A DNA stretch of 6,286 nucleotides from Accumulibacter sp964428215 (GCA_964428215.1 CAYRXO010000196.1:1-6286); one strand, 5' to 3'; positions 1-5,846 are shown, counted from the first letter of the stretch. The notes: generated by a model from the sequence alone, not told the origin. A program made the numbers and translations.

Positions 1-173
1 CTCATGTCACCGACAGCGTTTTCGAGAATCTTTTTATCGGCGATCGCCTCGCCAACCCCCATGTTCAAGGTGACCTTGATGATTCTCGGCACTTCCATTC
101 TCGACTTGTAACCGAATTTTTTGGTCAGATCGGCGACCACCGTGGCTTTGTAGTAACCCAGTAAACGCGCCAT
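1..173 (-). CDS. rplE: 50S ribosomal protein L5, N-terminal part (cut by window edge)
   Basis: L5 is a 50S protein that binds 5S rRNA in the central protuberance and contacts the P-site tRNA. Only the first 57 codons are present; the rest lies beyond the left edge. The protein starts MARLLGYYKATVVADLTKKF and contains the family-typical NMGVGEAIADKK at about residues 38-49, close to the E. coli L5 N-terminus. The ATG at 171-173 follows the rplX stop by 9 nt. The sequence TAAGGAATAATC places an AAGGA ribosome binding site, partly made of the stop codon, 6 nt before the start. In E. coli, S8 represses the spc operon by binding mRNA near the start of this gene; a possible equivalent fold is listed separately. 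Identity is certain from sequence and context. Confidence 0.97.
   Translation of the reverse strand, partial: MARLLGYYKATVVADLTKKFGYKSRMEVPRIIKVTLNMGVGEAIADKKILENAVGDM
132..158 (-). promoter_or_regulatory. Possible S8-type mRNA hairpin inside the start of rplE
   Basis: Codons 6-14 of rplE can fold into a hairpin: GGUUACUAC pairs with GUGGUCGCC around a 9-nt loop (AAAGCCACG). The nine stem positions give one U-C mismatch and two G-U pairs. In E. coli the S8 repressor site of the spc operon covers the same codons (YYK...VV) with an ACUAC/GUAGU stem. The position and pairing therefore match a known regulatory element. However, the paired bases encode conserved L5 residues, so protein constraint alone could produce the similarity. 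Function is inferred. Confidence 0.3.
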
Positions 174-182
174 GATTATTCC

Positions 183-500
183 TTAGCCCCCCAGAATTTC
201 GCCATTAGACTTGAAGAAGCGCACCTTTCGGCCGTCTTCAAGGGTTTTAATTCCTACACGATCCGCTTTGCGAGTCGCCGGGTTATAAAGCGACACATTG
301 GAAATGTGCATCGGCATTTCTTTTTCGATAATCCCACCGGCAATGCCTTTGATCGGATTCGGCTTGACGTGTTTTTTGGCCAGGTTAGCTCCCTCGACGA
401 GGACGTGATCGGCATCGACACGACGGAGAATCGATCCCCGCACACCTTTGTCTTTGCCGGCGATGATGACAACCTCGTCGCCCTTACGAATCTTTTCCAT
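183..500 (-). CDS. rplX: 50S ribosomal protein L24
   Basis: L24 is an early 50S assembly initiator that binds the 5' domain of 23S rRNA and lies near the exit of the peptide tunnel. The 105-residue product has the usual bacterial length. It opens with a KOW motif (about residues 3-30, including IRKGDEVVIIAGKDKG), followed by the conserved HVKPNP at residues 44-49 and the GGIIEKEMPMHISNV segment. The ATG at 498-500 is preceded by TAAGGAAAGCT, so the rplN stop codon is fused to an AAGGA ribosome binding site 5 nt from the start. It lies between rplN (8-nt gap) and rplE (9-nt gap), the standard spc-operon order. Nothing unusual is seen. Confidence 0.98.
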   Translation of the reverse strand: MEKIRKGDEVVIIAGKDKGVRGSILRRVDADHVLVEGANLAKKHVKPNPIKGIAGGIIEKEMPMHISNVSLYNPATRKADRVGIKTLEDGRKVRFFKSNGEILGG

Positions 501-508
501 AGCTTTCC

Positions 509-877
509 TTAAAGCACTTCCGGGGCCAGCGAGACAATTTTCATAAACCGGTCACCACGCAACTCGCGCGTCACCGGACCGAAAATGCGCGTACCAATCG
601 GCTCTAGCTTGTTGTTCAACAACACTGCCGCGTTATGATCGAATCGAACCAACGAACCGTCCAGACGGCGAACACCCTTTGCCGTACGCACGACAACCGC
701 GTTGTAAACATCGCCTTTTTTGACCCGGCCACGCGGCGCCGCATCTTTGATGCTCACCTTGACGATGTCTCCGACGCTGGCATAGCGCCGCTTGGAACCG
801 CCGAGAACCTTGATGCACATCACCGATCGCGCACCGGTGTTGTCGGCAACGTCGAGAACCGTTTGTACTTGAATCAT
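509..877 (-). CDS. rplN: 50S ribosomal protein L14
   Basis: L14 binds 23S rRNA at the 50S subunit interface, forms bridges with 16S rRNA and is part of the docking site for the silencing factor RsfS. The 122-residue product has the exact family length, with MIQVQTVLDVADNTGARSVM at the N-terminus and GTRIFGPVTREL near the C-terminus. A TTG four codons upstream (887-889) would extend the frame. It was rejected because the ribosome binding site GGAGAG lies inside that extension, 4-6 nt before the ATG at 875-877, and because L14 proteins begin MIQVQ. This is the first gene of the spc cluster. It follows a 147-nt spacer that carries a promoter candidate, the largest gap in the window. Confidence 0.98.
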   Translation of the reverse strand: MIQVQTVLDVADNTGARSVMCIKVLGGSKRRYASVGDIVKVSIKDAAPRGRVKKGDVYNAVVVRTAKGVRRLDGSLVRFDHNAAVLLNNKLEPIGTRIFGPVTRELRGDRFMKIVSLAPEVL

Positions 878-895
878 CTTTCTCTCCAACTTGCC

Positions 896-907
896 CCGCT
901 TTTGCGG
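896..907 (-). other. Small hairpin in the rplN leader
   Basis: The transcript can form CCGC-AAAA-GCGG, a 4-bp stem with a tetraloop. It ends about 10 nt before the GGAGAG ribosome binding site of rplN. It is short and has no U-tract, so it is not a terminator. A role in exposing the ribosome binding site is possible but not shown. Confidence 0.3.
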
Positions 908-937
908 TCAGTCTTGGAACCCGTTAAGGGTGGGAAC

Positions 938-961
938 GCCCTAGCATTTGACATGCCGGGC
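938..961 (-). other. Hairpin in the spc leader upstream of rplN
   Basis: The transcript can form GCCC-GGCAU, loop GUCAA, AUGCU-A-GGGC: nine pairs (one G-U) with a single bulged A. It begins about 10 nt after the predicted start of the spc promoter transcript. The downstream sequence GUUCCCACCC is not U-rich, so it does not look like an intrinsic terminator. It could stabilise the 5' end of the spc mRNA or bind a regulator; neither can be judged from sequence. Confidence 0.4.
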
Positions 962-976
962 AAAGAAGAATCCAGG

Positions 977-1005
977 ATTTTACTGATCCCTGAACATCTA
1001 CACAA
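977..1005 (-). promoter_or_regulatory. Candidate sigma-70 promoter of the spc operon (Pspc)
   Basis: On the minus strand, TTGTGT (1000-1005) is separated by 17 nt from TAAAAT (977-982). The -10 matches consensus at five of six bases and the -35 at three of six, with ideal spacing. The stretch just beyond rpsQ (about 1014-1030) is AT-rich. Transcription would start near 971, giving a leader of about 94 nt before rplN. E. coli has the spc promoter in the same place, between rpsQ and rplN, and this spacer is far longer than any other after rplC. Motif and position together make it a good candidate; activity is inferred. Confidence 0.6.
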
Positions 1006-1024
1006 GAGCCAAATGGGCAAATTT

Positions 1025-1291
1025 TCAAATTGTCACGGCTCTTTCAAGCAACTTCACCACCATCCATGCTTTGGTTTTCGATATCGGCCGCGATTCCTGA
1101 ATCTCGACCAGATCACCAAGCCTGGCTTCATCATTGGCGTTGTGCGCGTGGTACTTGCTCGAACGGACAATGATCTTGTTGTACATCGCATGCTTGACAC
1201 GGCGCTCGACCAGAACCGTCACCGTTTTACTCATCCGATCACTGACCACCCGTCCGATCAACGTGCGCTTGCTGCTGGTGTTATCGCTCAT
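1025..1291 (-). CDS. rpsQ: 30S ribosomal protein S17
   Basis: S17 is a primary 16S rRNA-binding protein of the 30S body, with an OB fold, needed early in assembly. The 88-residue product matches the family length. It has the typical RTLIGRVVSDRMSKTVTV opening (about residues 9-26), then VKHAMYNKII, and the SRPISKTKAW signature at about 67-76. The ATG at 1289-1291 overlaps the rpmC stop in an ATGA, which points to translational coupling. A weak AAGG lies about 10 nt upstream of the start. It is the last gene of the S10 cluster; no clear intrinsic terminator follows it, so readthrough into the spc genes is likely. Ordinary in every respect. Confidence 0.98.
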   Translation of the reverse strand: MSDNTSSKRTLIGRVVSDRMSKTVTVLVERRVKHAMYNKIIVRSSKYHAHNANDEARLGDLVEIQESRPISKTKAWMVVKLLERAVTI

Positions 1292-1482
1292 TGTTGAACT
1301 GCCTTTTCACGAAGAAGGGTGCGCACACGCGCAATCTGCCGACGTACCTTGCCAATCTGACTGTTGTTGCTCAATTGTTGCGTTGCCAGCTGCATGCGCA
1401 GCCCGAATTGCGCCTTGAGCAAATCCAACAACTCCTTATTCAGTTCGTCAACCGATTTGGCTCTGAGTTCTTTGGCTTTCAT
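1288..1482 (-). CDS. rpmC: 50S ribosomal protein L29
   Basis: L29 is a small helical-hairpin protein at the peptide exit, next to L23, where it forms part of the docking platform for nascent-chain factors. The 64-residue product begins MKAKELRAKSVDELNKELLD and contains the conserved FGLRMQLATQQL at about 26-37. It is almost entirely predicted helix. Two tandem ATGs (1483-1485 and 1480-1482) and an upstream TTG are possible starts. The second ATG was chosen because most L29 proteins begin MKA and it lies 6 nt after the GGTGGG ribosome binding site, against 3 nt for the first. The first ATG overlaps the rplP stop as TGATG, so either way translation is probably coupled to rplP. Confidence 0.96.
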   Translation of the reverse strand: MKAKELRAKSVDELNKELLDLLKAQFGLRMQLATQQLSNNSQIGKVRRQIARVRTLLREKAVQQ

Positions 1483-1484
1483 CA

Positions 1485-1898
1485 TCAACCCACCATACGC
1501 GTAACGAAAACGGTCGGAATGGGCAGTTTCGCGGCGGCAAGGGCGAACGCTTCACGCGCCAGCCCCTCACTGACACCATCCATTTCGTAGAGAACCTTCC
1601 CGGGCTTGATTTCCGCGACGTAGTATTCCGGATTTCCTTTACCACTTCCCATGCGCACTTCAGCCGGCTTCTTGGAAATTGGCTTGTCAGGAAAAACGCG
1701 AATCCAGATGCGACCACCCCGTTTAATGTGCCGCGTCATCGCGCGACGCGCAGCCTCAATCTGGCGGGCAGTCAGGCGACCACGCCCAATCGATTTCAGC
1801 CCAAACTCGCCGAAACTGACTTTGGCACCACGCGTCGCCAGACCGGTATTGCGGCCTTTCTGCTCCTTGCGGTATTTTCTTCTAGTTGGCTGCAGCAT
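1485..1898 (-). CDS. rplP: 50S ribosomal protein L16
   Basis: L16 binds 23S rRNA near the peptidyl transferase centre and helps organise the A-site tRNA elbow; it is a late assembly protein. The 137-residue product is one residue longer than E. coli L16. It opens MLQPTRRKYRKEQKGRN and has the GRGRLTARQIEAARRAMTR block at about 38-56. Arg82, in VRMGSGKGN, corresponds to E. coli Arg81, which the oxygenase YcfD (RoxA) hydroxylates; the target context is conserved here. The start lies 17 nt inside the end of rpsC in another frame, with only a weak purine-rich ribosome binding site (AAAGGCGGGA), so coupling to rpsC is likely. The stop overlaps the rpmC start region. Confidence 0.98.
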   Translation of the reverse strand: MLQPTRRKYRKEQKGRNTGLATRGAKVSFGEFGLKSIGRGRLTARQIEAARRAMTRHIKRGGRIWIRVFPDKPISKKPAEVRMGSGKGNPEYYVAEIKPGKVLYEMDGVSEGLAREAFALAAAKLPIPTVFVTRMVG

Positions 1899-2730
1899 CT
1901 GATGTTCCCGCCTTTCTTACTCGTTTTACCGGAGCCCTGACTTCTGCAGCGGCACCTTCCGTCCTGGAGTTGTCGTCGCCACCCTCTACCCGACCACGGC
2001 CACGCGGCCGATCCGCAACATCACCCGGGCGGGCTGAACGACGCGGTTTGCGCATCTGATCATCAGCCGCATTGTCGGGAGTGACCGCTGGCTGCTCATG
2101 GCGATTGAGAATTTCGCCCTTGAAAACCCAGACCTTGACGCCGATCAGACCATACGTGGTCAGCGCTTCGGAGGTTGCGTAGTCGATGTCCGCGCGCAAA
2201 GTATGCAGAGGCACACGACCTTCGCGATACCATTCACGGCGTGCGATTTCCGCTCCATTGAGTCGACCGGAGCTCATGATCTTGATGCCTTGCGCGCCAA
2301 GGCGCATGGCATTCTGCATCGCCCGCTTCATCGCTCGACGGAACATGATCCGCTTTTCCAGTTGCTGAGTGATCGAATCGGCGATCAACTGCGCGTCGAG
2401 CTCCGGCTTGCGGATCTCTTCAATGCTCACATGCACCGGCACGCCCATGATCCGCTGCAGCGCTGCACGCAAGTGATCGATTTCTTCACCTTTTTTGCCG
2501 ATCACCACCCCTGGGCGCGCTGAGAAGATCGTCACCCGAGCATTCTTGGCCGGCCGCTCGATCAATATCCGGCCGACCGATGCATTCTTGAGTTTTTTCT
2601 TCAGGTACTCTCGAACCTTGATGTCCTCGTTGAGCATGCCCGGGAAATCTTTTTTGTTGGCATACCAACGCGATGACCAATCACGCGTAACCGAAAGGCG
2701 AAAGCCCGCAGGATGAATCTTTTGTCCCAT
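1882..2730 (-). CDS. rpsC: 30S ribosomal protein S3 with long charged C-terminal tail
   Basis: S3 sits at the mRNA entry of the 30S head and, with S4 and S5, unwinds incoming mRNA. The N-terminus MGQKIHPAGFRLSVTRDWSS is standard. A type-2 KH domain covers about 39-107, with the GKKG loop at 78-81. The basic patch RRAMK at 131-135 matches the E. coli residues linked to mRNA helicase activity. The C-terminal domain runs to about 211. The product is 282 residues against 233 in E. coli. The extra roughly 50 residues form a low-complexity tail rich in Arg, Asp, Gly and Ala, and the tail's coding end overlaps rplP by 17 nt. The start ATG follows TGAGGAATAAGA, where the rplV stop abuts an AGGA ribosome binding site. 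This is the only gene here ending in TAG. Confidence 0.98.
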   Translation of the reverse strand: MGQKIHPAGFRLSVTRDWSSRWYANKKDFPGMLNEDIKVREYLKKKLKNASVGRILIERPAKNARVTIFSARPGVVIGKKGEEIDHLRAALQRIMGVPVHVSIEEIRKPELDAQLIADSITQQLEKRIMFRRAMKRAMQNAMRLGAQGIKIMSSGRLNGAEIARREWYREGRVPLHTLRADIDYATSEALTTYGLIGVKVWVFKGEILNRHEQPAVTPDNAADDQMRKPRRSARPGDVADRPRGRGRVEGGDDNSRTEGAAAEVRAPVKRVRKAGTSDAAAN

Positions 2731-2739
2731 TCTTATTCC

Positions 2740-3069
2740 TCAGTTGCCAACGGTCAAAAAGACGTGACAGGTCGGCTTGACGATGCGATTGCCACGACCC
2801 TTGGCGCGCGCCCTGAAACGCTTGAGAACCATTCCCTTTTCGACGCAAATGGTCGTCACTTTCAGTTCGTCGATGTCGGCCGCATCGTTATGCTCGGCAT
2901 TGGCGATAGCGGACTCCAGGACTTTCTTGATGATCGCGGCACCCTTTTTGGGGCTGAACGTAAGAATATTGAGCGCTTTTTCGACCGGCAAGCCACGAAT
3001 CTGGTCGGCGACGAGCCGCCCCTTTTGGCTGGACAGCCGCACGCCGCGCAATACAGCTCGAGTTTCCAT
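2740..3069 (-). CDS. rplV: 50S ribosomal protein L22
   Basis: L22 contacts all 23S rRNA domains, and its long beta-hairpin lines the narrow part of the peptide exit tunnel beside L4. The 109-residue product begins METRAVLRGVRLSSQKGRLV. The tunnel hairpin is at about 78-100, including MVLKRFRARAKGRGNRI. Changes in this loop give macrolide resistance in other bacteria; no deletion is evident here. An ATG two codons upstream (3073-3075) was rejected because AAGGGG directly abuts it. The chosen ATG (3067-3069) has that same ribosome binding site at the ideal 6-nt spacing and gives the usual family N-terminus. It lies between rpsS (10-nt gap) and rpsC (9-nt gap). Confidence 0.97.
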   Translation of the reverse strand: METRAVLRGVRLSSQKGRLVADQIRGLPVEKALNILTFSPKKGAAIIKKVLESAIANAEHNDAADIDELKVTTICVEKGMVLKRFRARAKGRGNRIVKPTCHVFLTVGN

Positions 3070-3079
3070 CGTCATCCCC

Positions 3080-3355
3080 TTACTTCTTGGCCTTTTTGCC
3101 AGCCGTGTGACCCTTGAACGTCCGGGTCAGCGAAAACTCGCCGAGTTTGTGACCAACCATGTTTTCAGTGACATAGACCGGCACGTGCTGCTTGCCGTTG
3201 TGTACGGCAATGGTCAGGCCGACGAAATCGGGCAACACGGTCGAACGGCGTGACCACGTCTTGATCGGCCGCTTGTCGCCGGTAGCGCGCACCACGCTCA
3301 CCTTCTTGATCAAATGGGCATCGGCAAACGGGCCCTTTTTAATGGAACGTCCCAT
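3080..3355 (-). CDS. rpsS: 30S ribosomal protein S19
   Basis: S19 is a 30S head protein that pairs with S13, contacts 16S rRNA and forms a bridge to L5 in the 50S. The 91-residue product is of normal length. It starts MGRSIKKGPFADAHLIKKV, has KTWSRRSTVLPDFVGLTIAVHNGK in the middle, and ends with the conserved block GHKLGEFSLTRTFKGH (about 69-84) and a lysine-rich tail. The ATG at 3353-3355 follows TAAGGGATAAAAC, so the AAGGG ribosome binding site incorporates the rplB stop codon with a 6-nt spacer. The neighbours are rplB (10-nt gap) and rplV, the canonical order. Nothing odd is seen. Confidence 0.98.
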   Translation of the reverse strand: MGRSIKKGPFADAHLIKKVSVVRATGDKRPIKTWSRRSTVLPDFVGLTIAVHNGKQHVPVYVTENMVGHKLGEFSLTRTFKGHTAGKKAKK

Positions 3356-3365
3356 GTTTTATCCC

Positions 3366-4193
3366 TTAGCGTTTGTTGCGGCGCTGCACGATCATCGAAG
3401 TCGTACGCTTGTTGCGGCGAGTACGATAACCCTTGGTCTTGGTTCCCCACGGACTGACCGGATGCATCCCGGCCGCCGTTTTTCCTTCACCACCGCCGTG
3501 CGGATGGTCGATCGGGTTCATTGCCACCCCACGAACTGTCGGTCTGACGCCGCGCCAACGCGTCGCCCCGGCCTTGCCGATCGAACGCAGACTATGCTCT
3601 TCGTTACCGACCTCGCCGATCGTCGCACGGCACTCGACATGAACACGCCTGATTTCGCCGGAACGCAGGCGCAACTGGGCGTGCACTCCCTCCCGGGCCA
3701 GCAACTGCACGGAGGTTCCGGCCGAACGGGCCAGCTGCGCGCCTTTGCCCGGAATCATCTCGACGCAGTGAATGGTCGTTCCCACCGGAATGTTCCGGAT
3801 CGGCAGCGCATTGCCGACCTTGATCGGCGCCTCGGAACCGCTCGACACCTGCTGCCCGACAACCAGCCCCTTGGGCGCCACGATGTAACGCCGCTCACCA
3901 TCGGCATAGCACAACAAGGCAATATTGGCCGTGCGATTGGGATCGTATTCGAGCCTCTCGACCTTGGCCGGCACTCCGTCCTTGGTGCGCTTGAAATCAA
4001 TCACCCGGAAATGGTGCTTATGACCACCGCCCTGGTGACGGCTGGTAATTCTTCCACTGTTGTTTCTACCGGCCGTCTTTGACTGCGGCTCGAGCAATCC
4101 GGCCACCGGCGCGCCTTTGTGCAATTTCGAATTGACGGCGCGGATAACCGCCCGTCGACCGGGCGAAGTTGGCTTGACCTTCACGAGTGCCAT
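3366..4193 (-). CDS. rplB: 50S ribosomal protein L2
   Basis: L2 is one of the most conserved 50S proteins. It binds domain IV of 23S rRNA, is needed for subunit association and lies close to the peptidyl transferase centre. The 275-residue product carries GRITSRHQGGGHKHHFRVID at about 48-67, followed by the OB-fold and SH3-like domains. The hallmark MNPIDHPHGGGEG is at about 225-237; its first His (230) matches E. coli His229. The basic tail RTRRNKRTT...RRNKR is typical. The ATG overlaps the rplW stop by one base (TGATG), and a strong GGAGGGG ribosome binding site lies 7 nt upstream inside the end of rplW, so it is translationally coupled yet well initiated. Confidence 0.98.
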   Translation of the reverse strand: MALVKVKPTSPGRRAVIRAVNSKLHKGAPVAGLLEPQSKTAGRNNSGRITSRHQGGGHKHHFRVIDFKRTKDGVPAKVERLEYDPNRTANIALLCYADGERRYIVAPKGLVVGQQVSSGSEAPIKVGNALPIRNIPVGTTIHCVEMIPGKGAQLARSAGTSVQLLAREGVHAQLRLRSGEIRRVHVECRATIGEVGNEEHSLRSIGKAGATRWRGVRPTVRGVAMNPIDHPHGGGEGKTAAGMHPVSPWGTKTKGYRTRRNKRTTSMIVQRRNKR

Positions 4194-4495
4194 CAGACAG
4201 CCCCTCCATCAACGAAATTGATTTCTTGCCCCGGCATCAGGGAGACAAAGGCCTTTTTCCATCCCTTGCGCCGTCCCAATGTGCGAGCAAATTTCTTTTG
4301 CTTGCCTTTGACATTGGCAATCTGCACCGACTCGACCTGCACCTTGAATAACAGTTCGACAGCCGCCTTCACTTCCGGCTTGGTCGCATCGGCGAGCACG
4401 CGAAAAATCACCTGCTCATGTTTATCGGCAATAAACGTCGCCTTCTCGGAGATCTGCGGCGCCAACAGCACCTGCAGCAAACGCTCTTGATTCAT
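4193..4495 (-). CDS. rplW: 50S ribosomal protein L23
   Basis: L23 sits at the rim of the peptide exit tunnel and is the main docking site for trigger factor, SRP and the translocon. The 100-residue product matches the family. It has QISEKATFIADKHEQVIFRV at about 14-33; Glu17 of SEKAT corresponds to the E. coli Glu18 contact for trigger factor. The tunnel-facing loop VKGKQKKFARTLGRRKGWKK falls at about 63-83. The ATG overlaps the rplD stop as ATGA. A GAGGAG ribosome binding site lies 8 nt upstream inside rplD. The stop then overlaps the start of rplB by one base, so rplD, rplW and rplB form a continuous coupled run. Confidence 0.98.
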   Translation of the reverse strand: MNQERLLQVLLAPQISEKATFIADKHEQVIFRVLADATKPEVKAAVELLFKVQVESVQIANVKGKQKKFARTLGRRKGWKKAFVSLMPGQEINFVDGGAV

Positions 4496-5112
4496 CCCAG
4501 CATCTCCTCAAACTTGGCGACCGCGCTCTTCGTCATCAGCACTTTCGGAAAATGCACCAGCGACAGCGGATCAGCCTGCTGCACTTCGACGACCAGCACA
4601 TCCGGCAAATTACGCGCAGCCAGGAAGACGTTTTCGCTCAGATCATCGGTGATCAGCATCACCGATTCATAACCCATTCCCTTGATCTTGCTGGCGAACA
4701 ATTTTGTCTTCGGCGCATCGACCGACAAGCCGTCGATCACCGCCAAGCGGTCCTGACGCACCAGTTCAGACAGGATCGCCGCCATGCCAGCCCGATACAT
4801 CTTGCGATTGAGCTTCTGGCTGAAGTTTTCATCCGGCGAATTCGGGAAAACACGACCACCTCCGCGCCAGATCGGCGAAGAGGACATGCCGGCACGCGCC
4901 CGCCCGGTTCCCTTTTGCCGCCACGGCTTTTTCGTCGTATGCCGAACGTCGTGCCTGTCCTTTTGCGCACGCTCACCGCCTCGCGCATTTGCCTGATAGG
5001 CAAGCAACACCTGATGGACCAGCGCCTCGTTAAAATCGCGGCCAAAAAGGCGATCGGAGACTTCGAGACGGCTGGCTTCCTGCCCTTGCTCGTTGATCAG
5101 TTTGAGTTCCAT
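4492..5112 (-). CDS. rplD: 50S ribosomal protein L4
   Basis: L4 is an early 50S assembly protein whose extended loop reaches into the peptide exit tunnel opposite L22. In E. coli it also represses its own operon through the S10 leader. The 206-residue product carries the tunnel loop at about 60-86, including TKKPWRQKGTGRARAG, where macrolide-resistance changes arise in other species; the sequence here looks wild type. The globular domain follows, with LPDVLVVEVQQADPLSLV near the end. The ATG directly abuts the rplC stop (TAAATG). A G-rich site (GGCGGGGGC) lies 4 nt upstream, so translation is probably coupled to L3. Whether L4 autoregulates in this organism cannot be told; no E. coli-like S10 leader precedes rpsJ. 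Confidence 0.98.
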   Translation of the reverse strand: MELKLINEQGQEASRLEVSDRLFGRDFNEALVHQVLLAYQANARGGERAQKDRHDVRHTTKKPWRQKGTGRARAGMSSSPIWRGGGRVFPNSPDENFSQKLNRKMYRAGMAAILSELVRQDRLAVIDGLSVDAPKTKLFASKIKGMGYESVMLITDDLSENVFLAARNLPDVLVVEVQQADPLSLVHFPKVLMTKSAVAKFEEMLG

Positions 5113-5757
5113 TTATGCCCCCGCCTTGACCGCCGGCTGAACGATGACGTCCGACCCTTTTGCACCGGGAACCGCACCTTTCAGCAACAGCAATTGACGC
5201 TCGACGTCTACGCGGACGATTTCGAGATTTTGCTGCGTACGTTTGACCGCCCCAAGATGGCCCGACATCTTCTTGCCGGGAAACACTCGACCAGGATCCT
5301 GCGCCATGCCGGTCGAGCCAGGCGCCTTATGGGAAACCGAGTTGCCGTGCGCCGCACCTTGCGACGAAAACTGATGGCGCTTGATCGACCCGGAAAACCC
5401 CTTGCCGATCGTCTGCCCGGTCACATCGACCTTCTGACCCGCGGCGAACATGCCGACATCGAGCCGATCTCCCGGCTTGAGATCAGTCAATTCATTTTCT
5501 GTGACGCTGAATTCTTTCAGACCACGCACCGCCTCAACGCCGGCCTTGGCCAGATGTCCAGCCAGAGGCTTATTGATCCGCGAGGGACGCCGACTGCCAA
5601 AAGCGAGCTGCACGACCGAATAACCATCGCTTTGCGGCGTTTTGATTTGGGCGACACGATTGTTCGATACGTCGAGCACGGTTACCGGGACACTGATACC
5701 GTCATCGGTAAATATGCGCGTCATACCGACCTTGCGCCCGACAAGGCCTAGACTCAT
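5113..5757 (-). CDS. rplC: 50S ribosomal protein L3
   Basis: L3 initiates 50S assembly and sends a long finger towards the peptidyl transferase centre. The 214-residue product begins MSLGLVGRKVGMTRIFTDDG and has the finger region at about 125-165. This includes QGAAHGNSVSHKAPGS and MAQDPGRVFPGKKMSGHLG, a form typical of betaproteobacteria. Gln153 aligns with E. coli Gln150, which PrmB methylates. The ATG at 5755-5757 has a strong AGAGGAG ribosome binding site with an A6 spacer. A 109-nt spacer separates it from rpsJ and carries a promoter candidate and a terminator-like hairpin, so rplC may head a separately controlled unit. It abuts rplD with no gap. Confidence 0.98.
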   Translation of the reverse strand: MSLGLVGRKVGMTRIFTDDGISVPVTVLDVSNNRVAQIKTPQSDGYSVVQLAFGSRRPSRINKPLAGHLAKAGVEAVRGLKEFSVTENELTDLKPGDRLDVGMFAAGQKVDVTGQTIGKGFSGSIKRHQFSSQGAAHGNSVSHKAPGSTGMAQDPGRVFPGKKMSGHLGAVKRTQQNLEIVRVDVERQLLLLKGAVPGAKGSDVIVQPAVKAGA

Positions 5758-5772
5758 TTTTTTCTCCTCTGT

Positions 5773-5790
5773 CCGGCTGCGATTGGCCGG
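5773..5790 (-). other. Hairpin just upstream of the rplC ribosome binding site
   Basis: The transcript can fold CCGGC-CAAUCGCA-GCCGG, a 5-bp GC stem with an 8-nt loop. It ends 2 nt before the AGAGGAG ribosome binding site of rplC. It does not hide that site, and it could be a protein-binding element or simply a spacer structure. Function unknown. Confidence 0.35.
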
Positions 5791-5801
5791 CGAGTACCAC
5801 C

Positions 5802-5833
5802 AACAAAAACGGGCAGAGACATTCCGCTGCCCG
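5802..5833 (-). terminator. Terminator-like hairpin (possible attenuator) before rplC
   Basis: The transcript can form CGGGCAG (5827-5833) paired with CUGCCCG (5810-5816) around a 10-nt loop. The loop can tighten further through GGA/UCU pairs. The stem is followed at once by UUUUUGUU (5802-5809). A GC-rich 7-bp perfect stem with a five-U tract is the classic form of an intrinsic terminator. It lies inside the ribosomal-protein cluster, after a promoter candidate and before rplC, so full termination would silence all genes downstream. Partial termination or regulated attenuation is therefore more likely than a hard stop. This is inferred from sequence only. Confidence 0.55.
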
Positions 5834-5846
5834 ACGAAAGCCGGCG

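Noticed and set aside
887..889. TTG as an upstream start for rplN, adding four residues.
   Set aside because: The ribosome binding site GGAGAG would lie inside the added codons, and L14 proteins begin MIQVQ at the downstream ATG.
938..961. Hairpin considered as the terminator of the S10 operon.
   Set aside because: No U-tract follows the stem and it lies downstream of the spc promoter candidate, so a leader structure fits better.
635..1297. Open frame of 220 codons on the plus strand across rplN, the spacer and rpsQ.
   Set aside because: It spans two certain minus-strand genes and the promoter spacer; no family match and no start signal stand out.
3073..3075. ATG as an upstream start for rplV, adding two residues.
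   Set aside because: The AAGGGG ribosome binding site touches this ATG with no spacer, while the ATG at 3067-3069 has a 6-nt spacer and the family N-terminus METRA.
3192..4082. Open frame of 296 codons on the plus strand, antisense to rplB and rpsS.
   Set aside because: Same reasoning: mirror of biased codon use in rplB. The predicted protein is Arg/Thr/His-rich with no recognisable domain.
4552..5751. Open frame of 399 codons on the plus strand, antisense to rplD and rplC.
   Set aside because: It lies opposite two certain genes, crosses their junction, has no convincing ribosome binding site and its translation resembles no protein family I recognise. Long antisense frames are common opposite GC-rich, strongly biased ribosomal genes.
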